NCBI GenBank assembly: GCA_003569365.1
Contig: BGOS01000029.1
Span: forward strand, 1-64,000
Origin: Anaerolineaceae bacterium
Lineage (GTDB): Bacteria; Chloroflexota; Anaerolineae; Anaerolineales; UBA11657
DNA: 64,000 bases
Direction of reading: 5' to 3'
Numbering within the stretch: position 1 is the first letter of the stretch; each line of letters starts with the position of its first letter. Of the stretch, positions 56,743 to 64,000 are shown piece after piece. Under the pieces are notes generated by a model. It did no database searches. It was not told the origin of the DNA and saw nothing but the letters and a program-made list of their open reading frames with translations. The position numbers and the translations under genes are program-made.

Positions 56743-57810
56743 ATGATCCGGGTTAAAGAAATCACAAAGGAAACGTATTTTTGCGACGAGGCCGTCGGCA
56801 AGATCGGCAAGGAGGAAATTGATTTCCTTAAGGCGCAGGTGCCGCACAATCCACGGGCGCGGGCGCGGATGTGTTTCCACAATGACACCAACGCGGCGCT
56901 GCAGGAGATGTTCGTAGTCTACGTGCCGGAAACGTATAACCGTCCGAACAAACATCAGGCTGAATCGCTGCATATCCTCGAAGGCGCCGCGGATTTTGTT
57001 TTCTTTGACGAGAACGGCAAGGTCACGCAGGTGTTGCCGTTGGGTGACCGGGCGTCGGGTAAACAGTTTTATTGCCGGATACCGGAGCAGGTTTACCACA
57101 CGCTGTTCATTCGCTCGAAAGAGATTGTGATTCACGAGGCGCGGCTCGGCCCGTTCCAGAAAGCTGACACGATTTTTGCTCCATGGGCGCTGGAAGAAGG
57201 TACGCCGCAAGTGGACACGTGGCTCGCGGATTTGGAGAAGACCCTCGCCGCGAAGTTCACCAGCGACCTCACAGCCAGCAAGCGTCCGTTGATTCGGCTG
57301 AAGTCTACTAGCCCGGAAGTTTATATGGCGGATGAGTTGGTCGTGAACATTGGTCCGGCTGAAGTCGACTTCTTGAAGATGAACGTGAGCAAGACAGCCC
57401 GGAAACGGATCCGCATCTGCGCCCACGAGAATTCCGAATCGGAGATGCACGAGATGTACATGATCTTCCCGCAGCGCTCCTACATGCGACCGAGCCGGCA
57501 CACCATTGATGAATCGTTGCACCTTATCGAGGGATCGGCGACTTATGTGTTCTTCAACAACGACGGCAAGATCACGGAAGTCGTGCGACTTGGCGGCGAT
57601 CGGCCTGACCGGAAGTTATACTGCCGCGTTCCGGCCGGTCACTACCACACACTGATCATCCACTCCGAACAATTGGTGTTCCGACAGACCACGACTGGCC
57701 CGTTCAACAAAGCTGACACTTCCTACGCGCCGTGGGCGCCCACCGAAGACGATCCGAAAGTTGGCGACGAATGGCTCCGGCAGTTGGAAGCCAAAATCAG
57801 GAGCATGTGA
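56743..57810 (+). CDS. Tandem WbuC-type cupin protein
   Basis: 355 residues made of two WbuC-like cupin modules (about 1-175 and 185-355). Each has RxRxCxHxxxxxxxxEM, a HQAESLHILEGAADFVFFDE or equivalent box and a YHTL plus GPFxKADTxxAPWA end. WbuC genes occur in O-antigen clusters; their reaction is not known. Both modules keep the histidines and glutamate expected for metal binding. I chose ATG 56743, preceded by GGGAGA. Codon use (CGG, GAC, AAG) differs from native genes. The SDR gene follows after two bases. Confidence 0.82.
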   Translation: MIRVKEITKETYFCDEAVGKIGKEEIDFLKAQVPHNPRARARMCFHNDTNAALQEMFVVYVPETYNRPNKHQAESLHILEGAADFVFFDENGKVTQVLPLGDRASGKQFYCRIPEQVYHTLFIRSKEIVIHEARLGPFQKADTIFAPWALEEGTPQVDTWLADLEKTLAAKFTSDLTASKRPLIRLKSTSPEVYMADELVVNIGPAEVDFLKMNVSKTARKRIRICAHENSESEMHEMYMIFPQRSYMRPSRHTIDESLHLIEGSATYVFFNNDGKITEVVRLGGDRPDRKLYCRVPAGHYHTLIIHSEQLVFRQTTTGPFNKADTSYAPWAPTEDDPKVGDEWLRQLEAKIRSM

Positions 57811-57812
57811 GA

Positions 57813-58553
57813 ATGCGCACGCACACCTTGGTGGTCGGGGGCACGCGCGGCATCGGGCGAGCGCTGGTCAAGGCGTTGATTGCGGAAGGCGGCGCGGTGT
57901 CGGTTTTTGCACGACGTGCGCCGGCCAAGAAGGTTTCTCGCGCCCGGTACTGGACGGTGGACGTTACCGACTCCCGGCAAGTCTCGGACAGTTTGAGAGA
58001 CGTGGTCCGACCACGCGGCAAGTTGGACGGCCTCGTATTTTTCCAACGTTACCGCGGCGAGGGAGATTCGTGGCAGGCGGAGTTGCAGACGAGTTTGACC
58101 GGCACGAAGACGGTTATCGAGGCACTGGTTCCGCATTTTCGCAAGACCGGCGGTGCCATTGTGGTCGTGAGTTCGGTGAATGCCGAATGGATTTCGCCGA
58201 ACTTGCCGGTGGGTTATCACGTCGCGAAGGCCGGATTGATTTCGATGGTCCGGTATTACGCCGTGACGCTTGGTGCGAAGAACATTCGCGTGAACAGCGT
58301 TTCGCCGGGAACGGTGTTGAAGGAAGAATCGCAGCATTTTTATTTGAAGAACCGCGCGCAGTACAACCTGCATGCCGGCGTTGTGCCGCTGGGACGGATG
58401 GGACACGCCGACGAAGTCGCGCAAGTGGTCGCGTTCTTGTGCAGTCCGAAGGCATCATTCGTTACCGGCCAGGATCTTGTCGTGGACGGCGGCGTTTCGT
58501 TGCAGTGGCATGAAGTGTTGGCCGCGAAGTTGAAAGGACGAAGCACTCGATGA
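57813..58553 (+). CDS. Short-chain dehydrogenase/reductase
   Basis: 246 residues from ATG 57813. The Rossmann loop GGTRGIGRALV, catalytic Ser in VVVSSVNAEW, YHVAK with Tyr and Lys, and the C-terminal FVTGQDLVVDGG are classical SDR features. It probably oxidises or reduces a nucleotide sugar, given its neighbours. Its stop overlaps the methyltransferase start (ATGA). Confidence 0.9.
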   Translation: MRTHTLVVGGTRGIGRALVKALIAEGGAVSVFARRAPAKKVSRARYWTVDVTDSRQVSDSLRDVVRPRGKLDGLVFFQRYRGEGDSWQAELQTSLTGTKTVIEALVPHFRKTGGAIVVVSSVNAEWISPNLPVGYHVAKAGLISMVRYYAVTLGAKNIRVNSVSPGTVLKEESQHFYLKNRAQYNLHAGVVPLGRMGHADEVAQVVAFLCSPKASFVTGQDLVVDGGVSLQWHEVLAAKLKGRSTR

Positions 58554-59781
58554 GCACCAAGGCTTTTCACCGGACGACATGCCGGTTGTGTGGCAGCAAG
58601 AACCTCGACCTCGCGTTGGCGTATAAGCCGACGGCGCTGTGCGACGCCTACGTGCCGAAACCGATTCCGCAAGAGGTTTATCCACTCGACGTTTTCTTGT
58701 GCCGGGATTGCGGCTTTGCGCAAGTCTGCGAGATCGTTCAAGCTGAAGAGATCTACGTCGATTACATTTACGAGACAGTCAGCTCGCTGGGCCTTGTCGA
58801 GCACTTCCAGCAGTACGCCGATTTGGTCGTCAGCAAACTGAATCCGCCGAAAAGCTCGCTGGTGGTCGATATCGGCAGCAACGACGGCACGCTTCTGAAA
58901 CTGTTCAAGGCGCGCGGGCTGCGCGTGCTGGGCGTGGACCCGGCGCGGGAGATTGCCCGGAATGCCACGGCGGCGGGCGTGGAGACGTGGGCGGAGTTTT
59001 TCACTGCCGCCATCGCCCTGAAATCGTGAAGACCCACGGCCCGGCTACGATCGTGACCGCGAACAACATCTTCGCCAACGTAGATGAGCTAGGCGAGATG
59101 ACCGACAACATCCGGAGCCTGCTTACATTGGACGGCGTGTTTATTTTCGAGACTTTCTACACGGCGGACTTTTTGCAGAACATGGTATTCGACTTTATTT
59201 ACCACGAACATATTTCGCTCTTCTCCGTGAAGCCCTTGATAAACTTCTTCCGACTTCACGGCATGGAATTGATCGATGCAGAGCGAATCCCCACCAAGGG
59301 CGGGTCGCTGCGCTACACCGCCCAACTGGCTGGTGGGCCAAGAAAAGTGACGCCGGCCATCGCCGAGTTGGTCGACCATGAAAACAAGATCGGACTCCAA
59401 GAACTCGCCACTTTCAAAGTGTTCGGCGCGAAAATCGACGCGGCGAAGAAAGAACTCCACACCCTGCTGGACGATTTACGCCGGCAAGGCAAGAAGGTGG
59501 ACGGGTTTGGCGCGTCGGCGACGACGACTACATTCCTCTATCATCTCGAACTCGGCAACGAGCTCGGCTGTATTTACGATGACTACAAGGCCAAGCAGCA
59601 CTTATTTACCCCGGGCCTCCACCTTCCGGTCTTGCCGCCCGACGAGATCTATCAGCGCAAGCCGGACTACATTCTGATCATCGCGTGGCGCTACTATCAG
59701 CCCATCATGAAGAAGCACAAAGCTTTCTCGGATCAAGGCGGCAAGTTCATCGTGCCGTTTCCGAAACTGCAGGTGTTGTAA
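58550..59781 (+). pseudogene. Sugar C-methyltransferase, split by a frameshift
   Basis: The first part (58550-59029) begins with a zinc-binding CRLCGSKNLD...CRDCGFAQVC module and the SAM motif VVDIGSNDGTLLKLF, then goes out of frame at ALKS. The second part resumes in another frame near 59015 as EIVKTHGPATIVTANNIFAN, FDFIYHEHISLFS and ends FIVPFPKLQVL. Together they make a full-length C-methyltransferase of the NovU/TylCIII type (about 410 residues). A single-base change near 59010-59018 explains the break; it may be real decay or a sequencing error. Confidence 0.8.
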
Positions 59782-60160
59782 GCGAGTTCGATCTTACCGT
59801 CGCGGTCCGTTGCTACAACGACGCGGGGTTCATCACTGACACGCTCGATCATGTGACCGCGGCTTTTATGATGGCTGCTTACATAAGATCATCGTCATTG
59901 ATCACTGCTCGAAGGACGATGCCGTGCAGAAAGTCCGGCAATACATCGCCGGCCATCCCGACGTTCTCATCGCGCTGCATGTGAACAAAGTAAATTGCGG
60001 CTTCGGTAACAACTACGTCGAAGCTTCGTTTCTCGGTCGTAGCAAGTATTACCGGCTTGTCTGCGGCAACGACCGCGAATCCATGGACGCACTGGCGTGC
60101 GTCTTCCGAGCCGTCGGCAAGGCAGACTTGGTGGTTCCGTGGAACACGACAGTCGTCGCT
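59782..60160 (+). pseudogene. GT2 glycosyltransferase fragment cut off by a repeat copy
   Basis: SEFDLTVAVRCYNDAGFITD is the start of a GT2 domain. A frame change near 59870 leads to HKIIVIDHCSKDDAVQKV and NCGFGNNYVEASFLG, then YYRLVCGNDRESMDA up to GKADLVVPW at about 60140. The family continues for over 150 more residues, but the sequence changes here into repeat copy 5. So the gene is both frameshifted and truncated. Confidence 0.7.
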
Positions 60161-60449
60161 GGCAACAGCGGTAGCCAGACGGCAAACCTGCCAGCGGAAG
60201 CCGGGCATGATCCGTTGGTGGGCGATGCGGGTGGGGATGCAGAGTTGATCCCGGAACTGGAGTTTGATCAGACGTTGGGTTGGTATTCCTGCGCTGCAGG
60301 AGTGGCACACGCAGCGGAGCGTGCGCAGGGGTGGTCCAGCCATTCGCGGAGCGCACTGAATGTTTAGGACTGCCGATGCTGGCCTGTAGAAGTTGTGTAA
60401 TTTCAGCTTGTTACGCGTATCAGACTGCCCCGAAAATCGAACAAATATG
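60160..60449 (+). repeat. Dispersed repeat, site 5
   Basis: AGCCAGACGGCAAACCTGCC, GGAAGCCGGGCATGATCCG, ATCCCGGAACTGGAGTTTGA, then CGCTGCAGGAGTGGCAC (60292-60308) and GGCCTGTAGAAGTTGTG. It aligns over its first half with site 2 and over its second half with site 4. The frame reads IPELEFDQTLGW. From 60450 to 60600 I see no gene. Confidence 0.85.
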
Positions 60450-60624
60450 ACAAAAGGGGTTACTGACCGTGGGATGATTAGTGGGGTGAAGTTTTGCACA
60501 AAGTGGTAGTTGACTCTGGCGGGAGTTAATTGCATTATTGCAAGGTGCAAATGGGCGGACCTGACGTTGTGACTTCCCTGTATCGACGGTTGGGAAAGGG
60601 AGACCGGAGGAAATCGAAACCTCG

Positions 60625-62757
60625 ATGGCCACCACGATGACCAAAGCCGCAGCGATTATTAGGCTTCCGGCTGACTACGCGGAGCGCGTCTACGCCGGCG
60701 TGCTCGGAAAGCTGATCGGTGTGTTCCTCGGCCGCCCGGTGGAGAGCTGGTCGTACGACCGCATTACCGCTGCCCATGGCGAAGTCGATCACTACATCCA
60801 CGAATCGCGAGGGATGCCACTCGTCGTCACCGACGACGATATCTCCGGCACATTCACCTTCCTACGATCCATGCCTGACAATGGCAACGACCCCAACCTG
60901 ACGCCCCAGCAGATCGGCAACACCTGGCTCAATTACATCGTCGAGCGCCGCACCATCCTCTGGTGGGCCGGCGTCGGCAACTCGACCGAGCACACGGCTT
61001 ACGTGCGTCTCAAGTCCGGCGTCCCGGCTCCGGCGAGCGGCTCGATTGCGCTCAATGGCAAGACTGTCGCCGAGCAAATTGGCTCTCAGATCTTCATTGA
61101 CGGTTGGGGCATGATTGCCCCGGGTGATCCCGAGCTGGCAGCTGACTTCGCTCGCCGGGCCAGTAGCGTCAGCCATGATGGAGAGGCAATCTACGGCGCC
61201 CAGGTCGTTGCGGCAATGGAGGCCCTGGCCTTCGTCGAATCAGACCTTAACCGGTTGATCGACGTCGGCGTGAGCCTCATTCCCGCCGACTCGACGATCG
61301 CGCGACTGATCGCTGACGTGCGCGAATGGCACGCTACCGAGCCTGACTGGCGCAGAGCCCGCGAGCTGGTCGCCGCCAACTACGGGTATGACAAGTACAT
61401 CGGCGCTTGCCACATGGTGCCGAACCACGCACTGATCATCCTCTCCCTGCTCTATGGAGACGACGACTTCCGCAAGTCGCTGATGATCGTCAACACTGCC
61501 GGCTGGGACACCGACTGCAACTCTGGTAACGTTGGCGCCATTCTGGGCATCAAGAATGGCCTGAGCACGATCGACGACTCTCCCTATGACTGGCGTAGCC
61601 CCATTGCCGACCAGCTCTATCTGGCCACCGCCGATGGCGGTCGCGGCATCACCGACGCCGTCCGCGAAACGTACGAAATCGTCAACATCGGTCGCGCTCT
61701 GGCCAGTGAGTCGCCATTGCGACCGAAAGACGGCGCCAGATTTCACTTCTCGCTCCCCGGAGCAGTGCAAGGATTTACGGCTGCCGGATCCGGCGTCACT
61801 CTCGACAATTTCGAAGGGCACAGCGCCGCGGGCGAGCGCTCTCTGGCGATCCGCTGGGATGATGAGCGACCCAACACCCCGGTCGTCGCCACGACGCCCA
61901 CCTTTATTCCCCACGAAGCGATCGTCATGCCGGGGTACACGCTGCTGGCTTCGCCGACGCTCTACCCCGGTCAGGAGGTTCGAGCTCGCTTGAAGGCCCA
62001 CCCTGGCAACGCCGGACTGGTTGAGGTACGACTCCACATCGCCTACTACGGCGAAGGCGACGCTTGGCAAATACTCACTGGCTCCCCAGAAGGCCTAAGG
62101 CCCGGTCACGAGGCAGAGCTGCGCTGGCGGATCCCCGAGCTAGGTGGTGCGCCGGTGGCAGCGGTCGGGATCGAAGTCCAGCCGTCTGAGGCGGGAGCTG
62201 GCGCGGTCTTCCTCGATTGGCTCACCTGGGACGGTCCGCCACAGGTCACATTCCAACGTCCCGAGGGAACAAGCGACATGTGGCGCCGAGCCTGGGTCGA
62301 CGGCGCGGACCAATTCCAGAGCCGCTGGCCCGATCCTTACCGCGTGTCGCAGAACCACGGCACGGGCCTGATCAGCCAGGGCACAGCAGACTGGACTGAC
62401 TATCGAGTCAGCGCCGACATCGCCATCCTGTTGGCCAAAGAAGGTGGACTCGCCGCCCGCTACGGCGGCATGCGGCGATGGTACGTGTTACTCCTTTGCG
62501 ACGACGGCATGGTGCGGCTGTTGAAGGATCGCGAAGCGCGAGAGACACTTGCCGAACGCCCCTTCGCTTGGGCACTCGACCGGAGCTATCGCTTCTCGCT
62601 CTCTGTGCGGGGCAACCGCATCATAGGGGAGATCGACGGTGAGACGGTTGTTGACGTCGTCGACGAGACCGACCCGTTGCTCGTCGGTGGGGTAGCTCTG
62701 ATCGTGTCAGAAGGTACGATTTCTTCCGGAGCGGTACACGTCGAACCGCTCAGCTAA
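60625..62757 (+). CDS. ADP-ribosylglycohydrolase family protein with C-terminal lectin-like domain
   Basis: 710 residues. Residues 8-350 are the ADP-ribosyl-hydrolase fold: YAGVLGKLIGVFLGRPVESW, the metal site VVTDDDISGTF, HDGEAIYGAQ and NTAGWDTDCNSGNVGAILG with the second acidic cluster. About 190 residues of beta-rich sequence follow, then a domain from about 530 (WPDPYRVSQNHGTGLISQG, YRFSLSVRGNRIIGEIDG) resembling concanavalin-type domains of carbohydrate-acting enzymes. Such long relatives may act on sugar or nucleoside derivatives rather than ADP-ribosylated proteins. GGAGG lies 14 bases upstream of the ATG. GAC-, ATC- and CTC-rich codons differ from native genes. Confidence 0.85.
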   Translation: MATTMTKAAAIIRLPADYAERVYAGVLGKLIGVFLGRPVESWSYDRITAAHGEVDHYIHESRGMPLVVTDDDISGTFTFLRSMPDNGNDPNLTPQQIGNTWLNYIVERRTILWWAGVGNSTEHTAYVRLKSGVPAPASGSIALNGKTVAEQIGSQIFIDGWGMIAPGDPELAADFARRASSVSHDGEAIYGAQVVAAMEALAFVESDLNRLIDVGVSLIPADSTIARLIADVREWHATEPDWRRARELVAANYGYDKYIGACHMVPNHALIILSLLYGDDDFRKSLMIVNTAGWDTDCNSGNVGAILGIKNGLSTIDDSPYDWRSPIADQLYLATADGGRGITDAVRETYEIVNIGRALASESPLRPKDGARFHFSLPGAVQGFTAAGSGVTLDNFEGHSAAGERSLAIRWDDERPNTPVVATTPTFIPHEAIVMPGYTLLASPTLYPGQEVRARLKAHPGNAGLVEVRLHIAYYGEGDAWQILTGSPEGLRPGHEAELRWRIPELGGAPVAAVGIEVQPSEAGAGAVFLDWLTWDGPPQVTFQRPEGTSDMWRRAWVDGADQFQSRWPDPYRVSQNHGTGLISQGTADWTDYRVSADIAILLAKEGGLAARYGGMRRWYVLLLCDDGMVRLLKDREARETLAERPFAWALDRSYRFSLSVRGNRIIGEIDGETVVDVVDETDPLLVGGVALIVSEGTISSGAVHVEPLS

Positions 62758-62793
62758 CCTCTCCGCCATTGACGTTTTCAATTCAGAGAGGTC

Positions 62794-63177
62794 GGACTCC
62801 CTAAGAATTCGGCCTCTGCCGCCTTGCAGTGCGTTCTGGCGCGACGAGTATTCGGCGTGCGATTGCTCGCCGGGCGCGAGCGGCTGTTGCGATATTGTGC
62901 GCGTCCGATGTTTGCCGGTGAGCGGCTGGTATGGGCGGGAGATGGGGCGCAGGTGCGCTACCGGCTGCCGTGGTCGGCGTTGCAGGGGCACAGGTCCGGG
63001 ATGCAAGGGGCGATTGAACTGCAGCTGAGCGCAAGCGAGTTTCTGGATCGGATTGCGTTATTGATACCGCCGCCACGCAAGCATCGGCACCGCTACTTTG
63101 GGGTTCTAGCGCCGAACTCGCCGTGGCGAGCCGCGGTGTATCAACGCCGGCGGCCGGAGCGGAGTGTGGCGTGGTAA
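62794..63177 (+). pseudogene. IS91/ISCR-like transposase, C-terminal fragment
   Basis: About 120 codons reading LLAGRERLLRYCARPMFAGE, RLPWSALQG, IELQLSASEFLDRIALLIPP, then PRKHRHRYFGVLAPNSPWRA and AVYQRRRPERSVAW followed by TAA at 63175-63177. RYCARP.(F/L)A.ERL and (A/V)LIPPPR.HR.RY.GVLAPN are hallmarks of the C-terminal part of IS91-family rolling-circle transposases. The catalytic tyrosine region and N-terminus are absent, so the element cannot move by itself. Confidence 0.8.
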
Positions 63178-63200
63178 GCCTGCGCTGCAGAAACTGTACC
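63172..63200 (+). repeat. Dispersed repeat core, site 6
   Basis: Directly after the transposase stop: TGGTAAGCCT then GCGCTGCAGAAACTGTACC, the same arrangement as at site 3 and sharing the core with all other copies. Confidence 0.75.
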
Positions 63201-63234
63201 TGCGGGCGCACAAATGCCATGCGACCTTTCTCAG

Positions 63235-63260
63235 CGCGCCGCCTCCGGCGCGTTTGTTTT
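63235..63260 (+). terminator. Rho-independent terminator
   Basis: CGCGCCG-CCTC-CGGCGCG followed by TTTGTTTT. It would stop transcripts from the accessory zone before recC. Confidence 0.8.
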
Positions 63261-63355
63261 ATCTTGAGTGGCTCCAAACTCCCCGGGGGCGTGGAACCAA
63301 AATAACTGGGTTGTTGCCGAACTGGCCGCGGCTGCATGGTAATCTTTCTAAACCC

Positions 63356-64000
63356 ATGGCACTCCGTGTTCAATTTGTCGATTCGCTGGGTAGCCTGCTG
63401 GTACCGCTGGCGGAGCTGCTTGGTACGCCCACTGGCGCGCTGCTGATGCCCGAGCTTGTGGCAATCCCCAGCATTGGCGTGCGCTTGTGGCTTGCCGAAG
63501 AGCTTGCGCGCCGCTTGGGCACTTCTGGCGCGGCCAGCAGCGATGGCATCACCACCAACATCGAATTTGTTTTTATTGGCGGGCTGATTGGGCGGGCGCT
63601 TGGCGGCCGGCAGGCGCATGCCGCCTGGCAGGTGGAACCGCTTACTTTTACCGTGCTGCAGGTGATTGCGGATGAGCCGCTGCTTGTGCCGCAAAACCGG
63701 CGCGCCGACGGACTGCTGCCCGCAGCGCGGCAGATTGCGGACTTGATTGACCGCTACCACGTGCATCGGCCACTGATGATTCAAGCGTGGGCAAACAACT
63801 CCGCCACGCTCACGCCCGCCGACGGACGCGAGACCGGGCCGTCACTTGCCGCACCGGACCAATGGCAGTTTGAAGTTTGGCGCCGGGTGCGAACGCTGAT
63901 CGGGGAGCCCAGCCCGCCCGAGCGCGCCGCGGATGCGCTGGCCGTTTTGCGCCAGGGTGTTGTGCCGGCCGGATTTCCGGTGCGCATTGCAATTGCCGGC
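63356..64000 (+). CDS. recC: Exodeoxyribonuclease V gamma subunit (RecC), N-terminal part
   Basis: 215 codons to the window edge without a stop. LVAIPSIGVRLWLAEELARR, then NIEFVFIGGLIGRALG, VLQVIADEPLL and a RRADGLLPAARQIADLIDRY stretch follow the order seen at the RecC N-terminus, with a GRETGPSLAAPDQWQFEVWR segment after it. RecC recognises Chi and splits the strands within RecBCD. TGGTAATCT, an extended -10, stands ten bases before the ATG. Codon use is native. Only the first fifth of the gene is visible. Confidence 0.8.
   Translation, partial: MALRVQFVDSLGSLLVPLAELLGTPTGALLMPELVAIPSIGVRLWLAEELARRLGTSGAASSDGITTNIEFVFIGGLIGRALGGRQAHAAWQVEPLTFTVLQVIADEPLLVPQNRRADGLLPAARQIADLIDRYHVHRPLMIQAWANNSATLTPADGRETGPSLAAPDQWQFEVWRRVRTLIGEPSPPERAADALAVLRQGVVPAGFPVRIAIAG

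Overview
The window is a high-GC bacterial chromosome segment, probably from an uncultured member of the Chloroflexota. I infer this from Thr/Pro-rich lipoprotein linkers, a Gram-positive-type LexA box, a YabE-like G5/3D protein beside rsmA, type 2 IPP isomerase and general gene style; no rRNA gene is present to settle the phylum. Most native genes are extremely GC-rich (GCG, CTG and CGC codons dominate) and tightly packed, often with 1-4 base start/stop overlaps.

Positions 1-9636 hold a polysaccharide export and glycan assembly cluster: the end of an ABC-2 permease (apparently frameshifted), its Wzt-type ATPase, a GT4-like transferase, a 1214-residue protein joining a pyruvyltransferase, a repeat coiled coil and two glycosyltransferases, a membrane GT2, a large membrane protein and a lipoprotein. 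Positions 9788-14573 hold a BCP peroxiredoxin, an HTH-WYL-ARPP-1 operon with an operator-like palindrome, a two-helix small protein and a membrane-anchored hydrolase. Positions 14827-20344 hold the SOS mutasome genes dnaE2 and imuB, divergent from an R2-like ligand-binding oxidase; a LexA-type box overlaps the imuB start codon. Positions 20393-29603 hold a lipoprotein cyclophilin, a DPM1-like transferase, a fused YfhO-flippase protein, asnS, an acetyltransferase and a GH1 glucosidase.

Positions 29745-42376 are a housekeeping block: tRNA-Ser(GGA), a lipoprotein hydrolase, SRP RNA, the YabE-like protein, rsmA, tmRNA with smpB, an S41 protease, a YraN nuclease-like protein, an HtrA protease, CinA, acyl carrier protein, type 2 IPP isomerase, a prenyl diphosphate synthase, a rhomboid protease and a DapA-family aldolase.

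Positions 42400-63200 look like a mosaic accessory zone. Gene blocks with clearly different base and codon use (hydantoinase/DUF917 plus a peptide ABC transporter; a WbuC cupin-SDR-methyltransferase-GT2 sugar block; an ADP-ribosylglycohydrolase) are separated by copies of one dispersed repeat. All copies carry a core resembling GCGCTGCAGAAATGGCAC. Two of them follow the C-terminal tip of an IS91/ISCR-like transposase, and one pair forms a perfect 18-bp inverted repeat. Pseudogenes cluster at these junctions. The right edge returns to native-looking sequence with the start of recC.

A second theme is expression without a leader: several strong sigma70-type promoters place the predicted transcription start on, or within a few bases of, the ATG.
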